From positions 1,387,781 to 1,451,780 of the forward strand of contig SCFE01000036.1 of NCBI GenBank assembly GCA_004352715.1: a stretch of 64,000 nt of DNA, given 5' to 3'. Within the stretch, counting starts at the first letter, position 1. Each line of letters opens with the position of its first letter. Position numbers and translations under genes: made by a program. Below, piece after piece: positions 30,089 through 40,776 of the stretch. Under the pieces are notes generated by a model. It had not been told where the DNA came from and ran no database searches. It saw nothing but the letters and a program-made list of their open reading frames with translations. This stretch comes from Hofstenia miamia. Taxonomy: Eukaryota > Xenacoelomorpha > Acoela.

Positions 30089-32989
30089 ATGGCAAGAAAC
30101 AGCAATGCCAGTCCTGCGACTGCTGGATCGAAATGGGACGACATGGCCTACAAAATGTCAATTGACAGCTCAAATATCAGCAGCTGCTCTAGTAAAACCA
30201 CCATTCCAGATGCCTTTAAGGAGATGCTAAACAAGATAGAAGAAGGCAGCTATGGAATGATTGCCAATTCTTTAAATAAAGCCGATTTTGCTGATGGAGA
30301 TATTGATATAAGCAAAATAGAAACAATAATGAATGAAGCTGAAGAAGAAAGAAACATCATAAGGCAGGAAACTAAAGAAATCATGTCAAGAATGCTGCAA
30401 TATGACAATGTAAACGTCTCGTTTGATGAAAAAATATTTGAAGCTATGATGAGAGATTTTGAATCTGAGACTCTGCCTACTATAGAAGAAAACCCGGAGT
30501 TCGAACGAGTGATATTTGACTTCATTAAGCTTCGAGATGCGTTAACTCAATATCATCGAAATGAAAAGAAGATTGTGCAATGTTGTAATGAATTACAGCG
30601 TGAACACGCTCACATTATGGTAAAGTTTAGAGGCATGTTTCGTCTAAGTACTCACGACAGACAAGCATTGATGCTTGTAAAGTCGAAATTCGATAAAATA
30701 AGAGAAAAGTTAGAAATTGCCCGTCAAATGAGGGATGAAAATTTAAAAACAATTGATGCACTGGGAGAAAGAGTAAAAGAAAAAGAAGCAGCAAATAAGA
30801 TTAAGGAAACTGAAATTCAAGGACTGAAATTGGAAGTGGCTGAGCACAAAGCAATCATAGATTCATTGACCAATTATATGGACGATGATACACTTCCCCC
30901 GTTTATTAGAGACAAGCTAAGGGAATACGAGAATGTTATAGAAAATCAAAGAGAAGAGCTTTTAGAGAAAGACAGAAAAAATGCAACTCTCGCAGCTGAT
31001 AAGGAAGAACAATTCAATAGAATTATAGCGCTAAATAAGGACAATGAGATGTATAAGGTGGAGCAAAAGAGAGAAGTTTTGCAACGAATGTCCTTAGCAA
31101 AAGAGAAGGATGACTTGCTCAGTAAGATAAAAGATAAAGACGAAGAGTTGAACAATGTCCAACAAGGTGCCAAACGCTTGCAAATCATGCTTGATGAAGA
31201 AACCAGACGCGTCGATGAAATGAAAACGAAATATGATGCTCTGCTTTCGACTCATTTAAATGTCAACGACGAGAAAATCAGAATTGAACGTGAAAGAAAT
31301 CAGTATCTATCTGAAGTCGCTGCAATGAAGACCAGTTTGAGTGAAGAGTTGAAAAAATCAAAGCTCATTAAAGATGATATTGTAAAATTAAGAAGTGAAA
31401 AGCTCAATCTTGTTAAAGCAAAAACCCTTCTCACTCAGCAGGTAAAATCACTCACTGAATCCAAGAAGATGATGACACAACGGTGCATGATCTTAAAGAA
31501 TGAAAAGCTTACTTTTAAAAAAATGATTGAGGGTTTGAACCATCAAATCGCCCAAATGAAGGATGCAGTTAAGTTGGCAAACATTGAAAAGTCGAGATTT
31601 TCTAAAAAGTTGGATGAACACCAAAAATTGAATCAGGATCAAATTGACAAAATCTTGGAAGGGCAATATGAAAGAGACAGAATCTCGAAACAATTGAACA
31701 AAGTGGTTGATGAAAAAAAGAAAAAGGAAATTGAGATTTTTAAGACTGAAAAGGAAAGAGATAGTTTATATCAAGAGCTAAAAGAGTCAGAAAGACTGTG
31801 CGAAACTGTTCAACACAACTTGACTCAAAAAGAACTAGAAATGAGCGACAGTCGAACTAAAATTGCGGATCTTGAGAAAAAACTATCACGCACAATTGAA
31901 ATGTTCACTAAAATGAAAACGGATCGAGACTACTACAGTCATATATATTCCGAGAGTCTACAAGTAAAGAAACAGATTGAAAAGGAAGTTAAGCTCTTAA
32001 AACAAGAACTTCTCCGTGCAGAAGAAAAGTACGATGTATATGAGAAAGAGCTGAGCACAAAGAATGAAATGGTCACAAAACTAACGCAGCAAATTGATGA
32101 TCAACGTACTAAGTTAGACAAATCACGACGTCAATGTGTTGGGCTTGAATCAGTATATAAGGCGGCTGATATGAGAATTGAAAAGCTGAGCAAGAGTCTG
32201 GATATAATTGAATCGGAAAAGCGGGATAAAGCCCGTGAAGTGGAAAATATTACTGTGGAAAGAGATTTCTTCGGGAAACTGCTGATTCAAAGACAAAAAG
32301 ATGCCAACAAGTTAAAAGAAGAAAGTAAACTTCATAAGATTCAACTAATCCAGGAGGAAAAGTTTGGAAAACAAAAACAATCAGAAATTACTGAGCTTAG
32401 AAATAGACTACAACAAATTACTAGAGATCGAGAACTTCTTTCTCAAAAACTCACTCTGTGTGAAGAAATTAAAAACGAGGTAGATTTAGCGAAAAAGCAA
32501 CTGAATAAAGAAAAACTAAAGTCTAGAGACTTAGAGGTCGAGTTAGAAAATCCAGTGAATGTGCACAGATGGCGGATACTAAAGGGAAGTGATCCAAGTC
32601 ATTGCGAATTAATATTCAAGATTCAAACAATGCAGAAGATCATATTAAAAAAGTCATCCAAAATTAACGAATTAGAAGTTTCCTTAAAGGAGAAAGATGA
32701 TGTAATATCTACAATGAAAACGAAAATGGCACTTAAGGACAGTACAGTAAATATAGGTGATATCCAGAAATATCAGCGAAAAATCAAGGCACTCACAACC
32801 GAGCTTCTATCTGTCAGTGCGCAACGAAATATGTACGAAACCATGAATTTGGAGTGTTCTGAAAAAGTCAAACAGCAGGAAAATTTGATAAAGGAATATA
32901 AGATGTCGACATCGACGAGAAGAAGTGAAAGAACCACTACGGAACGTCTTCCTGTTACATTTAGAAGCTTACCACCAGTGGTTAATTAG
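30089..32989 (+). CDS. CFAP58: Cilia- and flagella-associated protein 58 (CFAP58)
   Basis: A single-exon frame encodes 966 residues, somewhat longer than human CFAP58 (872). Residues 1-100 are a lineage-specific N-terminus shared with the neighbour at 27154 (SKWDDMAYKMSID). From about residue 112 (MMRDFESETLPTIEEN) to about 930 the protein is an almost continuous coiled coil rich in Glu, Lys, Gln and Leu. The diagnostic CFAP58 box ELENPVNVHRWRILKGSDP lies near residues 816-834 and is followed by KIQTMQKIILKK, matching the ENP.NVHRWR.LE.SDP...KI..LQ pattern of the family. CFAP58 is needed for axoneme and sperm flagellum assembly. The ATG at 30089 is the first in frame. Absence of introns in a gene this long is unusual for a genome that otherwise has them. 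Confidence 0.9.
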   Translation: MARNSNASPATAGSKWDDMAYKMSIDSSNISSCSSKTTIPDAFKEMLNKIEEGSYGMIANSLNKADFADGDIDISKIETIMNEAEEERNIIRQETKEIMSRMLQYDNVNVSFDEKIFEAMMRDFESETLPTIEENPEFERVIFDFIKLRDALTQYHRNEKKIVQCCNELQREHAHIMVKFRGMFRLSTHDRQALMLVKSKFDKIREKLEIARQMRDENLKTIDALGERVKEKEAANKIKETEIQGLKLEVAEHKAIIDSLTNYMDDDTLPPFIRDKLREYENVIENQREELLEKDRKNATLAADKEEQFNRIIALNKDNEMYKVEQKREVLQRMSLAKEKDDLLSKIKDKDEELNNVQQGAKRLQIMLDEETRRVDEMKTKYDALLSTHLNVNDEKIRIERERNQYLSEVAAMKTSLSEELKKSKLIKDDIVKLRSEKLNLVKAKTLLTQQVKSLTESKKMMTQRCMILKNEKLTFKKMIEGLNHQIAQMKDAVKLANIEKSRFSKKLDEHQKLNQDQIDKILEGQYERDRISKQLNKVVDEKKKKEIEIFKTEKERDSLYQELKESERLCETVQHNLTQKELEMSDSRTKIADLEKKLSRTIEMFTKMKTDRDYYSHIYSESLQVKKQIEKEVKLLKQELLRAEEKYDVYEKELSTKNEMVTKLTQQIDDQRTKLDKSRRQCVGLESVYKAADMRIEKLSKSLDIIESEKRDKAREVENITVERDFFGKLLIQRQKDANKLKEESKLHKIQLIQEEKFGKQKQSEITELRNRLQQITRDRELLSQKLTLCEEIKNEVDLAKKQLNKEKLKSRDLEVELENPVNVHRWRILKGSDPSHCELIFKIQTMQKIILKKSSKINELEVSLKEKDDVISTMKTKMALKDSTVNIGDIQKYQRKIKALTTELLSVSAQRNMYETMNLECSEKVKQQENLIKEYKMSTSTRRSERTTTERLPVTFRSLPPVVN

Positions 32990-33100
32990 TACTGATTATG
33001 ATTAGAAATATTTGTATATTTTAATAGCTCATTTGATCCTAATATAATTATTACGAAATTTCATATTTTCATTCTTAGAATAGTTGTCTCATTTTAATTT
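32990..33100 (+). other. 3' flank of CFAP58
   Basis: Short AT-rich 3' flank. The nearest AATAAA (33138-33143) lies inside the LINE fragment that follows. Confidence 0.35.
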
Positions 33101-33730
33101 TGTTACAAATTTATTGATTATGAAAAAATATTCGAGCAATAAAAAAGTCTTCGCTGCCAATTTTGGTGCTCCCATATAAAAAAGTTACATTGTACACGGT
33201 TATAAAAATAGGAATCCAAGTTTTATCCATATTATTTCCTTCTATGAGTTTATTGCTTACTTGTAAGCATAGTTTTGCATCATTTGATTTGCTTAATACC
33301 ATGAATTTTGTTTTTTCAATATATAACTTCATGTTATTCTTATCAAAATAAAGGATTGATCTGTCTAATGCATTGAGTAGATCTTCATATTTGCTTTTAT
33401 ATAATAATGAATCATCAGCATACTGTATGCATTATATTTTATGTCATATTTTAATACATTAATGCTAAATACTAGTGGTCCTAGTACTGAACTTTGTGGG
33501 ATTCCGTGGTTAATTATCACTGAATGAGATGCTATGTTGTGAATTTTTACGTATTGTTGTTTATTATTTAAATAAGATCTAATTATATTTATTGTTGTAT
33601 ATTTGTTGTAGTTCATTTACTAAGATATTGTAATTAATTGAATTTAATGCCTTGGATAAATCCAGAGATAAATTGAGTACACTTTGGTTTTTGTCAATAT
33701 ATTTTCTCCAATAATCTAAGACATGAATTT
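33101..33730 (-). pseudogene. LINE reverse-transcriptase fragment, minus strand
   Basis: The frame 33365-33616 contains IIRSYLNNKQQYVKI, then HGIPQSSVLGPLVFSINVL (the GVPQGSVLGP block) and a broken YADDSLL-type stretch near 33415. The frame 33111-33332 continues into KLYIEKTKFMVLSKSN, the K-T-x-x-M region after the palm. 5'-truncated and frameshifted. Confidence 0.7.
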
Positions 33731-35100
33731 ATGTATAATTTGTTGATAAATTATTTCAAAATCCAAATTGTAGCGATCGAAGTAAGTTTTATTTCTCAAA
33801 GAATTCCAACAATTATTCAAGGCGATTTTAATATTCCACAGATATATTGGGTAAATCGGTTTTCAATAATAACTATGAAATGGATTTTATTTCATGTTTG
33901 GAAGACTACAAACAAATAATAAATTTTCCCACACATAAAAATGGAAATATTTTGGATCTCACATTTGTTAAAAGTATTCATTGCGAAGTAATTGGTAACG
34001 TTTCATATTTACGCAATCCATCTGATCATTGTATTATTGCATCAAAATGTTCAATTTCATCTATTGAAAATATTTTAGAATCTGAGATTGCTGATGCATG
34101 CAGAAGTAGTTTTTCTGAAGAGCTTTTTCTCAAGCTAACAATAAGCTTTTATCACTTCATCCGTCTCAATCACTTTTTTCATTTTTTCATCCAATAGATC
34201 AAAGCTATCCGGATTACTGGTATAATTGTCTTAATGAAATTACATTAATGCATGTGCCTCTTAAAAGAAAAAGACTTTAAAAAAGCCTTTGATTCTGTTT
34301 CTCACTACAAATTACTCACAAAATTACAGTTTTTTGGAATTGGTGGAAATTTACTTTGTTTATTGAAATCTTATCTTAGCAATCGATTTCACAGAGTGAT
34401 ATATGACAGAATCAAGTCCACACTACTTCCGGTTAAAAGTGGAGTTCCTCAAGGGTCCGTCATTGGCCCCTTTTGTTTATAGTATATATCAATGATTTGC
34501 CATTAAGCTGTAACTTTAGTAAGATATTTATGTATGCTGATGACGTTAAATTATGCAGTTCTGATATTAACAATATTGTAAATGATTTCAATAAAATACA
34601 AACGTGGTCAAAGAATAATCTCTTATCTTTCAATATCGATAAATTTCAATTTATTAGATTTGGTGATAAAGTAACACAGTCTATTCCTCTCATAATAGCA
34701 CCAATTGTAGCAAATGATTTTGTTAAAGATCTGGGCCTGATAATAACACCAAACCTTTCTTGGTCTACTCATTATTTGAAGAAATTAAAAAGTTGCAGTT
34801 ATCTTTTTTCTAATATTAAAAGGAATATTCCTTACTCAACTCATTTTAAGATCAAGTTAACTCTATACAAATCATTGGTATTATCATGTCTAATGGAATT
34901 ACCCCCTTTATAATTGACAAGCTAGAAGCCTTTCAACATAGATGTTTTAAGTGGATACTACCAGGTATTGATTATAAATCACAATTGATACGCTTAAACA
35001 TGCTTCCGATACCCTATTATTTTCAGTTACTTGATTTAATATATTTTATTATGGATAATAAATCTATTATTATTATTTGATAATAATTGTCTCTATTTAA
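33731..35100 (+). pseudogene. LINE copy, plus strand: endonuclease and RT, frameshifted
   Basis: Endonuclease pieces: TIIQGDFNIPQIYW at about 33809, INFPTHKNGNILDLTF and NPSDHCIIASK. An abrupt join near 34230 leads to RT: KKAFDSVSHYKLLTKL (34269), VKSGVPQGSVIGP (34432), then a frame change and KIFMYADDVKLC (YADD at about 34530). NNLLSFNIDKFQ and VKDLGLIITPNLSW follow, with the C-terminal LEAFQHRCFKW near 34920. The catalytic boxes survive, but the frame is broken near 34465 and 34890 and the linker is deleted. Confidence 0.8.
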
Positions 35101-36150
35101 ATAATTCATTGTTTACTTTCTTTAATGGACATTGTTCAATAAAAATATAGTTTATATTTTTAGTAAAGAATCGCAATTTTTTATCAACAATTGTCAAATT
35201 ATAAAATAATTCCCAATCTAAGCTTAATAATTGGCTTAGCAAAGTATTTTGGTTGTAATTACTTTTGCAATGAACGCAATGATATTCTATTTTTGTAGCT
35301 TAATCTCTTGTTTTTTGGATTGCACATGTTAATAGATGATCGGAGATCAAACAATCTTCTACAAAGTATTCAAAATTATTTATTTCTTTTGTGTCACAAA
35401 TAATGTAATCTATTAATGAAAAACTTTTTGAATTAATATTTGTATCTGTATTTACTGGTTTCATATAATAGATATTTATTATATCATGAATATTTTTACG
35501 TTCTGTTGTATTTAGATAACTTTGATTGTAATCACCCATTAGCATAATTGCTGTAGATATTTTTGAGGACTTGTTAATTTCCTTAAACATTGCTTTTATA
35601 AATTTTCCTATATGATGGTCTATTACTACAGTAACTAATATTAATTAGCTTGGTATATCAATTTATCTTTACTTCAATGCATAAACTTTCGAATTTTGAA
35701 TTTTACAATAAATGTCTGTTCTTTCTTTTGCTTTTAAATTATTGGAACTGATGGGAAAACACCTCCACCTCTTTATTTTTTGTTAATGCATTGCTTCTAA
35801 TTTTTAGTGAAAAATAATAGATCTATATTTATATTTCGTAGTTTATCATCGTTTTTTAGCCATGTTTCTGTAATTCCAAAAGAGAGAAAGTTTAAATCAA
35901 AATTGTTTAATTGATCATAAAATTTATCATATTTATTTGTAATAATTTGAAAGTTAATATTTATGTATTTTCTTTGACATTTATTATTGAGATCTAATTT
36001 TTCTTTTAATTGCGTAAATGTTCGCATACTGGAATAACAATTAATCGAGAAAATTGACAACTTGCTTTGAAACTGACTCTTGTCCATACTATCTAGTGTC
36101 ATTGACCTTGAGACCATTGAATTTAGAACGAAAATCATTGATTTGTAGAA
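35101..36150 (-). pseudogene. LINE endonuclease fragment (family D), minus strand
   Basis: Read on the minus strand, SFGITETWLKNDDK lies at 35797-36138 and AIMLMGDYNQSYLNTTERK at 35300-35590. SLIDYIICD and CLISDHLLTC follow. The order ITETW, GDYN, IDYI, SDH is that of LINE apurinic-type endonucleases. The same family reappears at 41446-41790. Confidence 0.75.
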
Positions 36151-36946
36151 AAAGGTTATCTATTTGAAAGCACAAAATAATACGCATGGAAAATTCTAAT
36201 TCATTCCTAGTGGAACCTTAACTTTTGAATAGCGAGCTATCATTGTCTTGCAGCTGTCACACTGATGTGATAACTTATTTGGCATAGTGTATTCTTCAAA
36301 TGTATTAGTTTGAAACATTTTTTTGATCAAAGACGTAAAATTTCATCAAACGGGCCAGCATGTATTCAGAGCACTAAATATTTATTTTGTAAACTATTTA
36401 AAACCTAATATAATTAATCTTAAAATTAATCCTACAAAATTTCTGTTGGAGTATTTTGCTAAATAGCACAAAACTGACAATTTTCCTATTGAATTGTCTT
36501 GCTCTCTATTGGCCAGCGATGAAAATAGTAGGAAGCATTTTAGAAAATAATCAAAATCTTGTCCTGCTGCAGAATAGAATATTGGCGACACTATAAATTC
36601 TACCAGATATAATTCAACTACGATAAACTTTCAAGATTTTTTGAAATTCATAAACTTCGGTAATGCCAAAAACTATTTTTAAGTAATGTGCAAAATGTAC
36701 AATATTTGAAAATTTAAATTTGTGAAATTGTGTCTTGTATTTCGTTTGAATCACGAATTTATGATTTAAAAACAAAAATGCAAATAATGAGTGTCATTTT
36801 TGATACATTAAGCTGCCAAAAATCATTCTTCATTTTTTATAACCAACATTCTTTAGTAAATTTAAATCTATTGAATTTGCAAATATCTTGAAATAAAGAC
36901 GTGAAACTTATCACATTCCTCGGTGAAAATGAAATTTTGTAATTTC
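36151..36946. other. Intergenic stretch downstream of CAPSL, no gene seen
   Basis: AT-rich, no supported reading frame. Confidence 0.4.
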
Positions 36947-36952
36947 TTTATT
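36947..36952 (-). terminator. Candidate polyadenylation signal for CAPSL
   Basis: TTTATT on the plus strand (AATAAA on the minus strand) lies about 165 nt beyond the CAPSL stop codon. Confidence 0.4.
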
Positions 36953-37117
36953 GCAAACAATATTAGGTTTCTGCGATCAAAATCATTAATTGTTAAGCTT
37001 AAATGCTTAGAGGTCTCACATTTAACTCTTTTACAGTCTATGTATTTAAATTACAAAAAATTCTGATACAAAATCAACACAAATTTCCTAGAAGATCAAT
37101 TTGAAGAATGCAAACAA

Positions 37118-37912
37118 TTAAATATCTCTGTGATAAACGCCTAATTTGTCTTGGCCGACTTTTAAGGAACACTGTAAATCGGTACCACCACGGCTGAAGT
37201 CTTTTCGCGAAGTTTTATGCCCTAATGATTCCATTAGGTCTTTCGGCTTATAGCCTTTGGAATTAGATGTTTTTGGTCTTTCATTTAGCCTCCAAGCTTT
37301 TTCCATTGTTAACGCAAAATATGCATCACTGTCAATGCTTGCGCTGATCCCAGCATAATATGAGAAGAATTCTTCTCGTGTCACAATACCATCTTTGTTG
37401 CTAGGAGAGTCAAAATTATAAAGGAATTGAGTTAAAATTTGTTCTTTGGTCATTTCACCTGATATGTATTTAGGGTGGCAGGAAACGTCGAAAACATCTT
37501 TTAAGTCATCTATAGTTATTTTACCAGAATTGTCCTTATCGAGCTTCTGAAATGCCTTTTCTACAATGGCCTTCCTTTTTTCATTGTAGTAAGACTCTTG
37601 AAGTTTCATTAGAAATTCATTATAATCTATGGACCCAGATTTGTCAGAGTCGAATGCTTCAAATGCTGATTTCAGTTCACCCGCAGAGAAGTGACAACCC
37701 AGTTCTGCAATTCCTTTTTTAAATTCAGGCATACTAATTTTTTCTGATTTATCGTCGTCCATAATCCTAAATCTTACTCCAATGTTTTTTATGCCGGCTG
37801 CTCCACGCTGTAAACATTTTAGTTTGATTATTTCTACAGGATCTGTGCATGTCCTCAACTGTGCATTAACTTTTTCTTTTAATTCTTTGTCATGACGCGC
37901 TGTTGAGACCAT
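37118..37912 (-). CDS. CAPSL: Calcyphosin-like EF-hand protein (CAPSL)
   Basis: The 264-residue protein begins MVSTARHDKEL, equivalent to the vertebrate CAPSL N-terminus (M..TARHD.E), so I take the ATG at 37912 rather than the upstream GTG that extends the frame. Four EF-hands follow: loop 1 at 52-63 (DDDKSEKISMPE, Gly replaced by Glu), loop 2 at 88-99 (DSDKSGSIDYNE, canonical), loop 3 at 125-136 (DKDNSGKITIDD) and a degenerate loop 4 near 168-181. The tail YYAGISASIDSDAYF near 186-200 is a CAPSL signature. The last ~55 residues, after EKAWRL, are an extension absent from the ~208-residue vertebrate form. Calcyphosin-like proteins are calcium-binding and typical of ciliated cells. The gene has no introns here. 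Confidence 0.9.
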   Translation of the reverse strand: MVSTARHDKELKEKVNAQLRTCTDPVEIIKLKCLQRGAAGIKNIGVRFRIMDDDKSEKISMPEFKKGIAELGCHFSAGELKSAFEAFDSDKSGSIDYNEFLMKLQESYYNEKRKAIVEKAFQKLDKDNSGKITIDDLKDVFDVSCHPKYISGEMTKEQILTQFLYNFDSPSNKDGIVTREEFFSYYAGISASIDSDAYFALTMEKAWRLNERPKTSNSKGYKPKDLMESLGHKTSRKDFSRGGTDLQCSLKVGQDKLGVYHRDI

Positions 37913-37948
37913 TTTATTTCTAACGTCCACTTAAAATATTTACGTTAT

Positions 37949-37962
37949 GTCACTATGGAAAC
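37949..37962 (-). promoter_or_regulatory. RFX X-box match upstream of CAPSL
   Basis: On the minus strand the site reads GTTTCCATAGTGAC, which fits the X-box consensus RYYNYY-N(1-3)-RRNRAC at every position. It lies about 37-50 bp before the CAPSL start codon, the usual place for X-boxes of ciliary genes. X-boxes are bound by RFX factors that switch on ciliary genes in animals. Confidence 0.6.
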
Positions 37963-38210
37963 AAATTCAGTCCACAGTAAATAGCGCACAATTCCATCTG
38001 TGATTTTAGCATCGCTATAATTAGCTAGAAATTATGCCATACTGAATGAAGGCGGATAGTATTTTATTCTTTCCTTTGTACAAAACTTCTTAAAACTGGA
38101 TTTCCTCTCTGATTATGCACACGCTGATACAAAAATACGCTAATTAAGGAATGGCAATGATATACACATATACAGTATCTACATATACAGAAGTTTTCGC
38201 AACACAATTA
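37963..38210. other. Upstream flank of CAPSL
   Basis: No gene seen; ACATATACAG words near 38170-38200 lead into a TA repeat. Confidence 0.35.
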
Positions 38211-38226
38211 CTTCTTAATATCAGCA

Positions 38227-38246
38227 TATATATATATATATATATA

Positions 38247-38282
<36 letters not shown>
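38227..38282. repeat. (TA)n microsatellite
   Basis: Two TA runs separated by CACTA. Confidence 0.95.
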
Positions 38283-38285
<3 letters not shown>

Positions 38286-38479
38286 TTTAGCATTGGACCC
38301 TTGCTAGTCATGAAGTTTTGCTAAGAGCCAAGCTTAATAAAAGTTTGCAAGCCGAAACCTGGCTCTCAATGTAAATAATTGTATGCTTTTGCGTAACGTT
38401 TTTTCCTAAAATCAACCTAAAATTAGTAATTTATGTAATCTTATTTATCTTATTTTAAAGTTACTTGAGAGGAGGGAAG

Positions 38480-39098
38480 CTGATTGGATTAAATTAGTAG
38501 AGAGATGCAAGATGTTTTCCAGCAAGGCAGAAAACGCTTAGAGAAGCAAATGTAGGAGAAGAGATGCTTTAAATGGATGGAAAGAGTTGATCAAGTTTCA
38601 TGGATAACAAAGGATGGGACGCCATCAGGATAGCAAGGACCAGACAATTTACCAGGCCTTAAGCATGAGGGAAATATCATGGGCGTTGAAGACAATGTCA
38701 CATCCGCGAATCAGCGGAGAGGTGGCAGGAGGACCAGTACAGAGAGAGACAGGATCAAAAAAATTCGAGGAGAAATAGGCATTGAATAGATCAGCCTTCT
38801 CCAGATCCGAATGAGCAGAAAGATTGTTTCAATGCAACCTGAGGAGGTCAGGTTTGGAATGCAGGTAACGCAAGAAAGCATAAGAGTCTTGAAGAGATCC
38901 AGATGAGAAGCTGGACAACAGAGAGATTTTGTCAAGTTCCATGAACTTGATGACGTCTTTGGTGAGAGAAGAGAGTTTCGAAGAATCGGAAGGACTGTAA
39001 CGGCGCTTGAAAGATTCGAGTTTATTCAAAGAGTCTACAGTAAAGAATGAGAAATAGAAAGAGAGAGAAATACGCCTTTTTCCGACGACGATGAACAA
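38480..39098 (-). pseudogene. LINE family C linker and RT N-terminus
   Basis: The minus strand reads KRRYSPSDSSKLSSLTKDVI and LDKISLLSSFSSG, then (near 38770) KADLFNAYFSS, the A-x-x-FN-YF-S block found just before the RT domain. Stops and frameshifts follow, and the element ends near 38480. Confidence 0.6.
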
Positions 39099-39107
39099 AG
39101 GATGAAA

Positions 39108-39959
39108 TTACTTGGCGAAGGAAGGTGTACCAGTCATCAGCAGAGAAAGAGTCATTAAAAATGGGAAATGAAGAAGAGAAGCAGCATTTAGAGGTACAAA
39201 GTCACTGTTAGATCGAGCATATTGAGGAGTGGCAGGACAAGTAGATGGGGTAATAGAATTGACAGACAGGCTGAAGTGAACAAATGAGTGATCAAACAGT
39301 TCTTCCAGAACAGGGACCACAGAGGTGTCAAAAATACGATCAGGGTGAGAGCACAAAACCAAGTCAAGAAGAGAGGAGCGGGAACTAGGAGAAAATACCA
39401 GTTGTTCAAGAGAGTAGGAATCAAAAAGATCCAGAACAACGGATTCATAGGCGTCGTTAGAGTCAAGTGCATTCCAACAAACATTACGGAGGTTGAAGTC
39501 ACCACAGATGAGGAGATGAGGAGGAGTGGGAAATCCATGTTGATGAGAGAGAGTGATAGACTGATCATGAAAGTACTCAAGCATGGATGAAAAATCACCA
39601 GGGGAATACGAAAAGACTGCTGGAAGGAGGGTTGTAAATACAGAGAAGAGAAATAATGTGATCACTGAGAACAACAGCACAACCGCAACAGAAATCAAAG
39701 GAAAAAGACTCATGGAGAGGGGGTGGATGTCAAGGTTAGGGATTTGAGAGGCAATCAGAACACCACCATGACGACCACTAGAGCGATCCATATGGCAGAG
39801 AACTTTAAGTGCGGAGTTAGGAAAAACAACACTGTCAGCAAGAGTAGGATCAAGCCAGGTTTCAATAACGAAAATGAATTCAACAGGAGACTGTAAGAAG
39901 CAGTTGCAAAAATTGAAATTACGGTTTAATGAGACAAGACTGTGAGTATTGACGAGCAA
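39108..39959 (-). CDS. LINE family C endonuclease-domain ORF
   Basis: An open frame of 283 residues keeps the catalytic order of LINE apurinic-type endonucleases: NFNFCNCFLQ, FVIETWLDPT, RHGGVLIAS, LLICGDFNLRNVCW and FDHSFVHFSL. It cleaves target DNA at the insertion site in intact elements. The frame is open but the RT part downstream is broken and incomplete, so the copy is not autonomous. Confidence 0.75.
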   Translation of the reverse strand: MLVNTHSLVSLNRNFNFCNCFLQSPVEFIFVIETWLDPTLADSVVFPNSALKVLCHMDRSSGRHGGVLIASQIPNLDIHPLSMSLFPLISVAVVLLFSVITLFLFSVFTTLLPAVFSYSPGDFSSMLEYFHDQSITLSHQHGFPTPPHLLICGDFNLRNVCWNALDSNDAYESVVLDLFDSYSLEQLVFSPSSRSSLLDLVLCSHPDRIFDTSVVPVLEELFDHSFVHFSLSVNSITPSTCPATPQYARSNSDFVPLNAASLLHFPFLMTLSLLMTGTPSFAK

Positions 39960-40776
39960 AAAGAGAAACCAGAGTTGGGTTTAGGAGTGAGATCCAAGCT
40001 AGGAGGTGCAGGTAGTCAATCACGACCAGAAGCATCACGACGATGGGGATGAAGGCCAAAATATTTGCGCTCAGAATCGGAGAGACGGTAGTATCGGATC
40101 AAGAAGCCATCTGACCACACTTCGGGAACCATGAGAGCAAAATAAGACTCTTGATTACAGACAATGTGAAAGGAGGCGAATGGAGAATCCGTACGTGGTG
40201 TAATGGGTAGGACATCATCAAATTGGAGAGAGGAGCAAAGGAGGTGATCAGCAACATCAGAAGCAGAAACAATTAGCAAAACGGCCGATATAGATGTGAG
40301 CTTTAGGAGGAGGACGAGGAAGAGAACTAATCGGAACAACAGGCAGATTACAGGAAGAATTAGTGCCAAGGACATGACGAGGGCAATAATTGCGGTGAGT
40401 AGGTGGTGCACCCGACTGTTCAGGGGCATGTGACGGCAGAGGAGAGGGAGCAGCAGCAGGAGCAGAACGTGGGCAGGATGATTAGGACGATTAGTAATGG
40501 TACGTGAAGCAGAGCCACTGTAAGAGAACATTTGAGAATGCATGAACGAAACATCAGAGATAAGCTTAGCAAGGGAGTCTGACAGATACGACAAGACAAC
40601 ATGGAAGGGCTGACGTTGGAAGACTGGTGTGAACGTGACAGGGAGGTTTGGCGAAGGAGAGAAATGACGGTATCCTTTTTTAGCGCACCAACCACCGTAG
40701 CAAATTGGGCGTATGGCAGATTCTGTAAATCATCAAGCGAAAGATTGGCTGCAGGCATGAGTGAAATCTAATTAAA

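Larger units (their letters stand above)
38480..40760 (-). mobile_element. LINE copy (family C), minus strand, less AT-rich than its surroundings
   Basis: Order on the minus strand: a possible ORF1 piece (40420-40758 with NLSLDDLQNLPYAQFATVVG), a Ser/Pro-rich stretch (40016-40594), the endonuclease (39108-39959), then the linker and RT N-terminal region (38480-39098). The RT palm is absent. Base composition is visibly richer in G and C than in the other LINEs, suggesting a different or younger family. Confidence 0.75.

Noticed and set aside
30250-31693. Minus-strand ORFs inside CFAP58
   Set aside because: Ser/Leu-rich antisense shadows of the coiled-coil coding sequence.
37913-37930. Upstream in-frame GTG as the CAPSL start
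   Set aside because: The ATG at 37912 aligns with the family N-terminus (M..TARHD), and GTG starts are not expected in animal nuclear genes.
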